From Azospirillum tabaci (GTDB lineage: Bacteria; Pseudomonadota; Alphaproteobacteria; Azospirillales; Azospirillaceae), in assembly GCF_014596085.1 (NCBI RefSeq), contig NZ_JACCJY010000002.1, forward strand, positions 339,690 through 403,689: a stretch of 64,000 nucleotides of DNA, read 5' to 3'. The translations under genes were made by a program, and so were the position numbers. Each line of letters opens with the position of its first letter. The stretch's first letter is position 1. Below the pieces are notes generated by a model. The model saw nothing but the letters and a program-made list of their open reading frames with translations. It was not told where the DNA came from and did no database searches. This document shows, one piece after another, positions 8,171 through 17,699 of the stretch.

Positions 8171-8188
8171 TTTTCATTCCGCCTTCAC
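8171..8188 (+). promoter_or_regulatory. possible Pho box upstream of phoX
   Basis: TTTTCAT and CCTTCAC are spaced 11 bp start to start (7-4-7), a loose match to the PhoB half-site pattern, about 90 bp before a PhoX-type phosphatase gene. The match is partial. Confidence 0.25.
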
Positions 8189-8276
8189 GGGAGTGCAAAG
8201 AAACCGTCACAGGCCGCCGGTAAGGTGCGCCCGCCCCTACCCAAAATAAATTTGCGGAAAGAGACGAGGCACACCG

Positions 8277-10310
8277 ATGGACACCCATGACCTGCCCCAG
8301 AAGGGCACCAAGTATCTGACCTTCGAGGGCCGCGAGGACATCGGCTCCAACCCGTCCGAAAACCCGACCATGGGCGACGTCATCAACGCGCGCCTCGGCC
8401 GTCGCGACATGGTGCGCGGCATGCTGACCGGAGCGGCGGTCAGCGCCCTGATCGGCCCGGCCGCCCTGCTCTCCTCGCCGCGCGAGGCCGAGGCCGCCGT
8501 CACCGGCGCCCCGCGCCCGGCCAAGGCCAGCTTCTCCTTCCAGGAAGTGGCGCATGGCGTGGACGCCGACCATCACGTCGCCGCCGGCTACAACGCCGAC
8601 ATCCTGATCCGCTGGGGCGACCCGGTGGTCCCCGGCGCGCCGGCCTTCGACCCGATGAACCAGTCGGCCGAGGCGCAGTCGAAGCAGTTCGGCTACAACA
8701 ACGACTTCGTCGGCTACGCCCCGCTGCCGCTCGGCTCCCAGTCGCCGGACCGCGCCCTGCTCTGCGTGAACCACGAATACACCGACGAGGAGGTCATGTT
8801 CCCCGGCGTCGGCGTGGAGCAGCAGAAGGACAAGTTCGCCCGTATGACCAAGGCGCTGGTGGACATCGAGATGGCCGCCCACGGCGGCACCGTCGTCGAG
8901 ATCCGCAAGGTCAGGGGCAAGTGGGTGACGGTGGCGGACTCCCGCTACAACCGCCGCATCACCGGCGAGACGCCCTGCGCCATCACCGGCCCGGCTGCCG
9001 GCCACGCCCTGATGAAGACCAGCTACGACCCGACCGGCACGATGGTCCGCGGCATGCTGAACAACTGTTCCGGCGGCATGACGCCCTGGGGCACCTGGCT
9101 GTCGGCGGAAGAGAACTTCAACGGCTATTTCTGGGGCAAGGTCGAGGACACCACCCCGAACGCCAAGGTGCTGAAGCGCTACGGCTTCCCCGGCGAATGG
9201 TACAACTGGGGCGTCCATCACGACCGCTTCGACATCGCGAAGGAGCCGAACGAGTCCAACCGCTTCGGCTGGATCGTCGAGATCGACCCCTACGACCCGA
9301 CCTCGACCCCGAAGAAGCGCACCGCGCTCGGCCGCTTCAAGCATGAGGCCTGCCAGATCGCGCTGGGCAAGGACGGCACCGTGGTCGCCTACACCGGCGA
9401 CGACGAGCGCTTCGACTATGTCTACAAGTTCGTCGCGGCGAAGAAGTTCGACCCGAAGAACCGCGCCGCCAACATGGACATCCTGGAGACCGGGACGCTC
9501 TACGTGGCGAAGTTCAAGGCCGACGCCTCGGTCGAGTGGCTGCCGCTGGTCCATGGCCAGGGTCCGCTGACCGCCGAGAAGGGCTTCCCCGACCAGGCCA
9601 CCGTCCTGATCAACGCCCGCCTCGCCGCCGACGCGCTGGGCGCCACCAAGATGGACCGCCCGGAGGACATCGAGGTCAACCCGGTGACCGGCAAGGTCTA
9701 CGTCATCCTCACCAACAACTCCCGCCGCAAGCCGGAGCAGGTGGACGCGACCAACCCGCGCGCCGAGAACAACTGGGGCCACATCGTCGAGATCCTGCCG
9801 GAGAACGGCAACCACGCCTCGACGAAGGCGGAGTGGACCATCCTGGTCCGCGGCGGCAACCCGGCGGACGAGAAGGTCGGCGCGCAGTTCCACGCCGACA
9901 CCTCGGCCAACGGCTGGTTCTCCTGCCCCGACAACGCGGCGGTGGACCACCGCGGCCGCCTGTGGATCACCACCGACCAGGGCGAGAACTGGAAGAAGGC
10001 GTCCGGCACCGCCGACGGCGTCTGGGCCGTGGAGACCGAAGGCAACCTGCGCGGCCTGTCCAAGATGTTCTACCGCGTGCCGGTGGGTGCGGAGATGTGC
10101 GGCCCCTGCTTCACCACCGACGACAAGACCCTGTTCGTCGCCGTGCAGCACCCGGCCACCGACGGCGTGGACCAGTGGGAAGGCTTCAAGGGCAAGCTCT
10201 CCTCCTTCGAGGACCCGGCAACCCGGTGGCCCGACTTCAAGCCGAACATGCCGCCGCGCCCGTCGGTGGTCGCCATCACCAAGAAGGACGGCGGCGTGAT
10301 CGGTCTCTGA
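8277..10310 (+). CDS. PhoX family phosphatase (DUF839), Tat-exported, 677 aa
   Basis: Calcium-dependent PhoX-type alkaline phosphatases are monomeric periplasmic enzymes that free phosphate from organic esters. A twin-arginine signal starts at residues 41-48 (GRRDMVRG), followed by the hydrophobic stretch MLTGAAVSALIG and an AEAA cleavage site, so export in folded form is expected. Family landmarks include CVNHEYTDEEVMFPG, TPWGTWLSAEENFNGYFWG, GRFKHEACQI and TGDDERFDYVYKF. Length agrees with the family. An intrinsic terminator follows. Probably phosphate-controlled (weak Pho-box candidate upstream). Confidence 0.88.
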   Translation: MDTHDLPQKGTKYLTFEGREDIGSNPSENPTMGDVINARLGRRDMVRGMLTGAAVSALIGPAALLSSPREAEAAVTGAPRPAKASFSFQEVAHGVDADHHVAAGYNADILIRWGDPVVPGAPAFDPMNQSAEAQSKQFGYNNDFVGYAPLPLGSQSPDRALLCVNHEYTDEEVMFPGVGVEQQKDKFARMTKALVDIEMAAHGGTVVEIRKVRGKWVTVADSRYNRRITGETPCAITGPAAGHALMKTSYDPTGTMVRGMLNNCSGGMTPWGTWLSAEENFNGYFWGKVEDTTPNAKVLKRYGFPGEWYNWGVHHDRFDIAKEPNESNRFGWIVEIDPYDPTSTPKKRTALGRFKHEACQIALGKDGTVVAYTGDDERFDYVYKFVAAKKFDPKNRAANMDILETGTLYVAKFKADASVEWLPLVHGQGPLTAEKGFPDQATVLINARLAADALGATKMDRPEDIEVNPVTGKVYVILTNNSRRKPEQVDATNPRAENNWGHIVEILPENGNHASTKAEWTILVRGGNPADEKVGAQFHADTSANGWFSCPDNAAVDHRGRLWITTDQGENWKKASGTADGVWAVETEGNLRGLSKMFYRVPVGAEMCGPCFTTDDKTLFVAVQHPATDGVDQWEGFKGKLSSFEDPATRWPDFKPNMPPRPSVVAITKKDGGVIGL

Positions 10311-10350
10311 CCGGTCGGGGAACCGCCCCCAATCGAGCGACACGCCTTGA

Positions 10351-10388
10351 AAGGGCGGCCCCCGCGTCCGGGGCCGCCCTTCTTCTTT
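10351..10388 (+). terminator. rho-independent terminator of phoX
   Basis: A perfect 12-bp stem (AAGGGCGGCCCC 10351-10362 with 10370-10381), 7-nt loop and a pyrimidine/T-rich tail TCTTCTTT. Confidence 0.85.
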
Positions 10389-10411
10389 GTCTGGTGTCGG
10401 CGTCCGGCGAT

Positions 10412-10424
10412 GTAATAAGATAAC
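10412..10424. promoter_or_regulatory. candidate Zur operator
   Basis: GTAAT-AAG-ATAAC is an imperfect inverted repeat resembling Fur/Zur boxes. It ends three bases before the ATG of the Zur-like gene, so a bound repressor would block its own operon. Confidence 0.4.
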
Positions 10425-10427
10425 GCC

Positions 10428-10930
10428 ATGACCGCCGACCCCCACCCCACCGCTGGCTCGGCCTCCCATCATGGGCACGACCACGCGCATTGCATCGCCG
10501 ACGCGCTGATGCGCGCCGACGCCCTGTGCGCGGAGCGCGGCGCACGGCTGACCGCCCTGCGCCGGCAGGTTCTGGAGCTGGTCTGGAACAGCCACAAGCC
10601 GCGCGGCGCCTACGCCATCCTCGAAGACCTCAGCCAGCGCGAGGGCAAGGCCACCGCCCCGCTGACCGTCTACCGCGCACTGGAGTTCCTGGTGGAGCAT
10701 GGGCTGGTCCACCGCATCGAATCGCTGAACGCCTACATCGGCTGCGCGGCGCCGGGTGCTGTCCATTCCGGGCAGTTCCTGGTGTGCGAGACCTGCGGCA
10801 ACGCCGTGGAGATCGACGACCCGCGCATCCGCGCCGCCATCGGCACCATCGCCGCCGAGCATGGTTTCCAGGTCAGCCGTCCCACCGTCGAGGTGCGCGG
10901 CACATGCACCGACTGCCAGGAGAAGACCCC

Positions 10931-10934
<4 letters not shown>
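10428..10934 (+). CDS. zur: Fur family transcriptional repressor, probably Zur, 168 aa
   Basis: Metal-sensing repressor. A His-rich N-terminus (HHGHDHAHC) is followed by the winged helix (about 25-95, [22 protein letters not shown] and [19 protein letters not shown]) and the dimerisation domain with two zinc-site Cys pairs, CETCGN and CTDCQ. Assignment to Zur rather than Fur rests on these two Cys pairs and on the coupled COG0523 GTPase gene, a classic zinc-homeostasis partner: the stop TGA overlaps the next GTG start. A candidate operator lies immediately upstream. Confidence 0.85.
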
Positions 10935-12085
<1,151 letters not shown>

Positions 12086-12094
12086 GGGCACTCC

Positions 12095-12185
12095 TTGCCC
12101 CCACCCCGGCCCTCCCCCGCTGACGCAGGGGAGGAAGAAACAGTCCCCTCCCCTGCAAAGCGGGGGAGGGTTAGGGTGGGGGCAA
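12095..12185. repeat. palindromic GC-rich intergenic repeat, copy 2 (double)
   Basis: Two units face each other: TTGCCCCCACCCCGGCCCTC and its CGCTGACGCAGGGGAGGA half, then CCCTCCCCTGCAAAGCGGGG with the AGGGTTAGGGTGGGGGCAA tail. They fill the gap between the convergent COG0523 and membrane-protein genes. Confidence 0.7.
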
Positions 12186-12194
12186 CCGCCCGCC

Positions 12195-13778
12195 TCACTT
12201 CACCTTGTAAAGCTGGAAGTACCGCCCCTCCTGCACCAGCGTCAGATGCTCCGGCACCGGGTTGGCACGGCCGGGCTCGCTGAACAGCACATAGACGTAG
12301 CCGAAGCGCCGGGGCCAGTCGGCCCAGTAATGGTTGTCGCGCAAGCCCGGCTGGCGCACCGCGTCGGCGACGTAGCCGATGCGCGGCATGTAGGTGAAAT
12401 CGCCGTCCAGGTCCGCATAGTCCGGCTTCAGCAACAGCACCTGCTTGCCCGGATGGGTGAAGGCGATGGGCACAAGGCTGGACCGCTCCATCAGCGCCAG
12501 CACCGGCGCGTGGTGCAGGCCGAAGGACAGGGCGCGGTCGTCGGTGAACTGGGTGGCACGGAAGACCGACTTATGCAGCGTCTCGTCGGCGTAGGTGGCG
12601 AGCACCGTGCTGCCCGGCTCGATGCGCAGCAGCGACTGGCGCACCTCCTCCAGCAACGGGTCCACCTTGGCCAGCCCCACCCCGGCGTCGGCGCTGCGCA
12701 GGAGCGACAGCGCAACGACCACGGACAGGAAGGCCACGCGCATGGCCGAGGTCGCCAATTCCCACCGCACGAAGCCCAGCGCGACGAAGGCGATGCCGAT
12801 GGGCAGGCGGCTGTCGGCGAACCAGGAGCCGAACAGGACGAGCGGCATCGCCGCGTAAACCACCAGCCCCAGCGCGATGGTGATGGCGCCGACTGGATGG
12901 ACGCGCAACGTCCTGCTCCACAAGCCCCAGGCGATGCCCAGCCCGACGGCGATTCCCGTCACGTAGCCCACGGTGTCGGCGTAGCCGCCGAAGAGGAAGT
13001 CGAAGCCCATCAGCTTCGCCATGCCGACCCACAGCACCGCGTCGGCGAAACCGGAGGACGGGCTCATCAGCAGCAGAGGCGGCACGATCAGGAAGGGCAG
13101 ACCGAAGGCCAGCGCGTCCGGCAACGCCCGCCGCGGGTCGCGCCAGCCGCCGCTCCGCCACAGCCGCCAGCCTTCGAAGGCCAGCAGCGTCAGCCCGTAG
13201 AGGCCGAGCGCAAACAGGTGCGAGATGAACAGCAGCAGCACGACGCCGAGCGAGGCCAGCCCGCGCTGCCAGGGCGCCCGCTCCCGCATCATGATCCAGC
13301 CGGCGATCCCCCACAGCGCCAGCCCGAGCCCGAACAGGTAGTTGAACAGTCCCATGTAGGTGGACAGCGTGTAGAGGAACAGCCCGGCGGCCAGCGGCCC
13401 CAGCTCCACCCGGCCCCAGACGGCGCGGTAGAGCGCGATGGAGCCGGTGACCAGCACCAGATAGCTGGCGGTGACGAACAGCCGGCTCGCGGTGTGCACA
13501 CCGATCAGCTTGGCCAGCGGCGGCACGACGATGTCCATCACCAGATTGGGGATGATCGCCCAGCGCACCATGTAGAATTGCGCCAGCGCGGGGTCCTGGT
13601 CCAGATGGGCCAGGGCGTACATCCGCGTGACGTGGTTGACGTAGTCGCCCAGCGCCGGGATCTCGAACATCCAGACGGGGACCGAGGCCGCCACCAGGAT
13701 CAGCAGGGCGGCGGGCCAGACATACACGGACTCGGCGCGCGACGCCGCCCGCCCGTCGAGGGTGAAATCCCTGAACAT
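12195..13778 (-). CDS. multi-pass membrane protein, glycosyltransferase-like, 527 aa
   Basis: About ten transmembrane helices between residues 22 and 375 alternate with short loops, followed by a soluble C-terminal part (about 380-527). An early periplasmic loop with PALGDYVNHVTRMYALAHLD resembles the acidic first loop of GT39/GT-C type membrane glycosyltransferases, but no certain catalytic motif can be named. It starts nine bases after the end of the GT2 gene on the same strand, so the two are probably co-transcribed and act in assembling a surface glycan. The family is uncertain. Confidence 0.6.
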   Translation of the reverse strand: MFRDFTLDGRAASRAESVYVWPAALLILVAASVPVWMFEIPALGDYVNHVTRMYALAHLDQDPALAQFYMVRWAIIPNLVMDIVVPPLAKLIGVHTASRLFVTASYLVLVTGSIALYRAVWGRVELGPLAAGLFLYTLSTYMGLFNYLFGLGLALWGIAGWIMMRERAPWQRGLASLGVVLLLFISHLFALGLYGLTLLAFEGWRLWRSGGWRDPRRALPDALAFGLPFLIVPPLLLMSPSSGFADAVLWVGMAKLMGFDFLFGGYADTVGYVTGIAVGLGIAWGLWSRTLRVHPVGAITIALGLVVYAAMPLVLFGSWFADSRLPIGIAFVALGFVRWELATSAMRVAFLSVVVALSLLRSADAGVGLAKVDPLLEEVRQSLLRIEPGSTVLATYADETLHKSVFRATQFTDDRALSFGLHHAPVLALMERSSLVPIAFTHPGKQVLLLKPDYADLDGDFTYMPRIGYVADAVRQPGLRDNHYWADWPRRFGYVYVLFSEPGRANPVPEHLTLVQEGRYFQLYKVK

Positions 13779-13787
13779 GCGGCCCCC

Positions 13788-14828
13788 TCAGACGCTTTTC
13801 GGGAAGGACTGGGGCGGAGCGCCAGAGGCGGCCGCAGGAGCAGCCGCAGGGATCGACGCCGTGGGGGACGCCTGCAGATCCTCCGGATAGCGGTTGTGCA
13901 GGCCCGCCCGGTAATGGGTCCAGAATCCACGCAGACCCTTCATGTCGGCGCGCCGGTGCAGCAGGTAGTAGAGCGTGTATTTGACCATCATACGGGCGAT
14001 GGACTTGCGCTCGTAGGTGGCGTGGATGTAGCCCATGTTGCGGAAGAAATAGGGGGCGCGGTTCTCCGGCATCTCCTCCACCGTGCCCAGGAAGCCGCCG
14101 GCCAGCGGGCGCTGGGTGCGGCGGTTGCGCGGGTGGACGTGCAGGGCGTGCACCGCCGTCCCGTCGCGCAGCCCGGCCCGGCGGGCGCGCAGCGTGAACT
14201 CCCACTCGTCGCCCCAGATGAACATCTCGCGCTTGATGTTGCCGATCCGCTCGAACACGCGGCGGCGCAGCAGGGTCCCGTTGAACAGCGCGATGGTGCC
14301 GGGCACGATGCCGTCCTGCGCCGCGGCGGCGAAGGCGTCGGCTTTGGTGAAGCCCTGCATGGTGAAGGCCAGATCGCCCCGATCCTCCGCCGCGACCACG
14401 GTCGGCCCGACGAGGTCGAGATCATGCCGCTCCCCCTGGCGCAGCAGTTCGGCGAGCGCGCCGGGCGCCGGGATGCCGTCGTCGTCGGTGCTCCAGATCC
14501 AGCGGGCGCCCAGTTCCAGCGCCGTGGCGAAGGCGGTGTGATAGGCCCCGGCGGAGCCGATGTTGGCCTGCCGGACCACCAGAAGCTCCGGAACCGCCGC
14601 CCGCTGCTCGGCCAGCCATTCCGCGGTGCCGTCGCTGGAGCCGTTGTCCACCACGACGATGCGGTCGGGCCGCGGCTCCTGCCCATGGATGGCCGCCAGA
14701 CAGGTCTTCAGCAGGGCCAGACGGTTGTGGGTGACCACCACCGCGACGACCGGAGTCTCCCAGGGCGTTTCCCGAGGCCGTTCCTGGGCTCCGGTGTCCA
14801 GCGTCCGGGGCGTCTGGGCTTCTGACAT
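13788..14828 (-). CDS. glycosyltransferase family 2, 346 aa
   Basis: Inverting GT-A enzyme. VVVTHNRLALLKTCLAAI starts the nucleotide-sugar domain, VVDNGSSDGTAEWL is the conserved loop, and WSTDDDGIP carries the DxD metal-binding acids. FIWGDEWEF holds the ED-like catalytic-base region, and the C-terminal part has arginine-rich helices. It resembles rhamnosyl/galactofuranosyl transferases that extend surface polysaccharides. The start is uncertain: ATG 14828 is chosen, but a GTG at 14903 in frame would add 25 residues made of AQT-type repeats. The next gene downstream is a membrane protein. Confidence 0.8.
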   Translation of the reverse strand: MSEAQTPRTLDTGAQERPRETPWETPVVAVVVTHNRLALLKTCLAAIHGQEPRPDRIVVVDNGSSDGTAEWLAEQRAAVPELLVVRQANIGSAGAYHTAFATALELGARWIWSTDDDGIPAPGALAELLRQGERHDLDLVGPTVVAAEDRGDLAFTMQGFTKADAFAAAAQDGIVPGTIALFNGTLLRRRVFERIGNIKREMFIWGDEWEFTLRARRAGLRDGTAVHALHVHPRNRRTQRPLAGGFLGTVEEMPENRAPYFFRNMGYIHATYERKSIARMMVKYTLYYLLHRRADMKGLRGFWTHYRAGLHNRYPEDLQASPTASIPAAAPAAASGAPPQSFPKSV

Positions 14829-14834
14829 GCGGTT

Positions 14835-14886
14835 TCCGTCCTTCGTCTGTGCCTTGAGCGTCTGTGCTTCGGGCGTCTGTGCCTTG
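14835..14886 (-). repeat. 15-bp tandem repeat before the GT2 gene
   Basis: GCGTCTGTGCTT-like units recur with a 15-bp period just upstream of the chosen start. Read in the gene's frame they give AQTPE-AQTLK-AQTK. Degenerate copies continue into the first codons (SEAQTP). Confidence 0.6.
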
Positions 14887-14995
14887 GGGCCGTGCCTCGA
14901 CACGAGGCCACCCCAAGTTTTTTGCTTTGCGAAGAGAGGGCAATGCCCCGGACGGAGAGGGGCGGCACCATTCGCATAGCCCGAAAGGAGAAAAA

Positions 14996-16267
14996 TCAGC
15001 TCAGACGCATCCAGCCGGTGCCCCACAACCACAAAACGGCGAATCCCATCGACAAAAGGGTCATCGGGATGCCGCAACGGGCGTGCTCCAGAAAGCCGAG
15101 CTGGACTCCGGACGCCGCCGCCCGCTCCACCACGATGATGTTGGCGAGGCTGCCGGGGATCAGCAGATTGCCGGCCAGGGTGGACAGCACCGCCAGCCCG
15201 TAGAGCGCCCCTTCCGGCGGCGATGGCCAAGCGGCGAGCAACAGGATCACCGCCGGCACGTTGCCGATGCTGTTGCTGGCCGCAAGAGCGAGCGGTGTCA
15301 TCACCGCCAGCCGGTCGGGCAGCCAGCCGGCGGCTTCCAGGCCCGACACGAACTCCGCGGGCAGGCCGGTCAGCTTCAGCGCATGGTTGATGGCGAACAG
15401 CGCGGCGAAGAGGACCAACAGATGCCAGTCCACCATGCCCAGCATCCCGCGCGAGGCCAGCCGCCGGCTGATCAGCATCGCCCCGGCGACCAGCAGCACG
15501 CCGATCTCGTGCGGCAGGTCCGTGGTGAACAAGCCGAGAAGCGCGAGGGTCGCCACCACCGCCTTGCCGAGCTGCGCCCGGTCCAACGTCACCGGCTCCG
15601 CCCCGCCCTGCCCCGCGGCACCGTCGTCCGGCTCGCCGAAGCGGCCTCGCCAAGCGAGCCACACCACGGCGTAGACCGCCACGAGGCCGACCAGCGCCGG
15701 CACCCCGCACACCGCCAGAAAGCGCCAGAAATCCAGATGGCCCAGCTGGCCGATCAGGATGTTCTGCGGGTTGCCGATCACGGTCGCCGCCGACCCGGCG
15801 TTCGCCGCGCCGGCCAGGGCGATCAGGTAGGGCCGCGGGTCCAGCCGGCGGGCCAACAGACCGACGCAGAGCATCGGCGTCATGGCGAAGACCACCACGT
15901 CGTTGGCGAGCACCGCCGACAGGCCGCCGCCCACCGCCACCGTCACCGCCAGCAGCCGGGCCGGAGAGCGCGCCGCCTGCGCCACCCGCAATGCGCACCA
16001 GTCGTAAAAGCCGCTGGCCGCGTACTGGGCGGACAGCACCATCAGCCCGAACAGGATGAACAGGGTCGGGAAGTCGATCGCTTCCGTCACCTGCCCCGAT
16101 TCCAGCGCCCCGATGGCGAGCAGCAGGATCGCCGCGACCAGGGCGATGCCGGTGCGGTCGATGCGCAGGCCGGGAAAGCGCCCCAGAGCCATGCCGACAT
16201 AAGTGAGGACGAACAGCGCGACGACCGTCAGCGTCATGGGCGGGACGGTCAGCAAGGGATTGGGCAT
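14996..16267 (-). CDS. SLC13/ArsB-NhaD superfamily permease, 423 aa
   Basis: About eleven membrane helices along the full length. The paired helix-break motifs of the ion transporter superfamily are visible: NAGSAATVIGNPQNILIG in the first half and LAASNSIGNVPAVILLLAAW in the second. LANDVVVFAMTPMLC is also characteristic. Substrates in this family are dicarboxylates, sulfate, arsenite or Na+/H+; none can be chosen from sequence. It stands alone between the glycosyltransferase pair and an MBL-fold hydrolase on the same strand. Confidence 0.75.
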   Translation of the reverse strand: MPNPLLTVPPMTLTVVALFVLTYVGMALGRFPGLRIDRTGIALVAAILLLAIGALESGQVTEAIDFPTLFILFGLMVLSAQYAASGFYDWCALRVAQAARSPARLLAVTVAVGGGLSAVLANDVVVFAMTPMLCVGLLARRLDPRPYLIALAGAANAGSAATVIGNPQNILIGQLGHLDFWRFLAVCGVPALVGLVAVYAVVWLAWRGRFGEPDDGAAGQGGAEPVTLDRAQLGKAVVATLALLGLFTTDLPHEIGVLLVAGAMLISRRLASRGMLGMVDWHLLVLFAALFAINHALKLTGLPAEFVSGLEAAGWLPDRLAVMTPLALAASNSIGNVPAVILLLAAWPSPPEGALYGLAVLSTLAGNLLIPGSLANIIVVERAAASGVQLGFLEHARCGIPMTLLSMGFAVLWLWGTGWMRLS

Positions 16268-16348
16268 GGATGGAGGAGTCGCTGCGGGGTGGAGGAAGCC
16301 CCTCTATAACGGCCCGCACAGGGTCAGGCCATAGGCGCCAAGCCAAGG

Positions 16349-17173
16349 TCAGGCCAGCGTGACCGTCATCCCTTCCCGCGCGGCGAAGCAGTTGGGGAAC
16401 ACCGCCTGGGCCGCCGCCTCGATGGCGGTCATGGCGGCGTCGTCATGGTCGGGGTCGTGGTGGAACAGAACCAATTGCTTGACACCGGCGGCCTGCGCCA
16501 GCCGGACGCCCTCGGTCCAGGTGGAATGACCCCAGCCGATGCGGTTCCGCCACTCCTCGTCCGTGTAGGTGCTGTCGTAGAGCACGAGGTCGGCGCCGTC
16601 GATCAGGTCGAGGATGTTGCGGTCGGGATGGCCGGGCACATGCTCGGTGTCGGTCACATAGACGAAGGATTTGCCCAGATGCTCGATGCGATAGCCGGTG
16701 GCGCCGTCCGGATGGTTCAGGCGCGCCGTGCGGACCTGCACCCCCTCGCCCAGCGCAAAGCGGTCGCCCGCCGTGATCTCATCGAAGACGATGTTGCTTC
16801 CCATGGTGCGCATCGGCACCGGAAACAGGGGGCGTTCCATCTGCCGCGCCATGGCCGCCTCGGTCCCGGGGGTGCCGTTCAGGTGGCCGGAGACGATGCG
16901 CAGGTGAAAACCCTTGTTGTAGGCCGGGGCGAAGAAGGGAAAGCCGCAGATGTGGTCGAGATGGGTGTGGCTCATCAGCAGGGTCGCCTCGGCGGCGCCC
17001 TCCTTCAGCAGACGCTTCCCAAGCATGCGGATGCCGGTTCCGGCGTCGATGACGATGCGCTGGCCGCCCGCCTGGACCTCCACGCAACTCGTGTTGCCGC
17101 CGAAGCCCATATGGGACGGCAGCGGGCAAGGGACCGTGCCGCGAACCCCCCAGAAGGTCACCGAAAAGCCCAT
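16349..17173 (-). CDS. MBL-fold metallo-hydrolase, 274 aa
   Basis: Metallo-beta-lactamase fold with the zinc-binding motif SHTHLDHICGFPFF (about residues 68-81), a later Asp in VYVTDTEHVPG, and the terminal His in LFHHDPDHDD. The opening FWGVRGTVPCP and GGNTSCVEV match the group of cyclic-nucleotide-phosphodiesterase/PhnP-like hydrolases that often carry signalling functions. Cytoplasmic, no signal peptide. The substrate is unknown; a phosphodiester is likely. Confidence 0.75.
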   Translation of the reverse strand: MGFSVTFWGVRGTVPCPLPSHMGFGGNTSCVEVQAGGQRIVIDAGTGIRMLGKRLLKEGAAEATLLMSHTHLDHICGFPFFAPAYNKGFHLRIVSGHLNGTPGTEAAMARQMERPLFPVPMRTMGSNIVFDEITAGDRFALGEGVQVRTARLNHPDGATGYRIEHLGKSFVYVTDTEHVPGHPDRNILDLIDGADLVLYDSTYTDEEWRNRIGWGHSTWTEGVRLAQAAGVKQLVLFHHDPDHDDAAMTAIEAAAQAVFPNCFAAREGMTVTLA

Positions 17174-17366
17174 ACCGCCCTCGATACACCGATCTCCGGA
17201 CCACCGCGCCGCACCGAGCCTGCGGGTGAGGACCGTTAAAACGGCATTTTAGCATGGTTTTCGGTTTACGCGGTGACGACCGTCACAGCCCCACCGGTTC
17301 CAAAGAGGGAGCCCGCCCCCTTCCGGATTGGACCAAGTCGATAGCCTTGGAGCAGCCGGTGCACGG

Positions 17367-17600
17367 TCAACTGGTCCACAGGATGCTTTCGATGAACCGT
17401 TCGCAGGACCGGCGGTGGTAGCAGCCGACGCAGCCGGTGTCGGGGCAGTCCAGTCCGGCCTTCAGAACGGTCAGCCCGTCCACCAGCCGGTCCTTCGTGG
17501 CCTGATCGATGACGTCCGCCACAAGCACGTCGCGGATCGCCTCCGCCACGAGGTCGTCTTCCTGTTCCGGTACGATCACGATATGCCTGAGAGCCTGCAT
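17367..17600 (-). CDS. small Cys-containing protein, 77 aa
   Basis: Not a family I recognise. The C-terminus has CPDTGCVGCYHRRSCERF, four cysteines that could bind a metal or an iron-sulfur cluster. The N-terminus is an acidic helix. ATG 17600 is chosen because GGAAAGGTG lies six bases before it; the frame extends to a GTG at 17633. The gene lies downstream of the chemoreceptor at 17700 on the same strand. There is no clear terminator between them, so it could be its tail gene. Confidence 0.5.
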   Translation of the reverse strand: MQALRHIVIVPEQEDDLVAEAIRDVLVADVIDQATKDRLVDGLTVLKAGLDCPDTGCVGCYHRRSCERFIESILWTS

Positions 17601-17699
17601 GCGAAACACCTTTCCGTGGTCCAACTGCACCACAGGGGTGTTTCGCCAACATTTCAGGCGGAGCGCTCAAAAAAGACGAATTGCTGCAATCCGACACGT

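Noticed and set aside
12246..14825. 859-aa plus-strand open frame
   Set aside because: Antisense to the membrane protein and GT2 genes, with shadow-like composition.
14835..14886. Possible CRISPR-like repeats
   Set aside because: Period is 15 bp with no spacers and the units are degenerate; a coding tandem repeat explains them.
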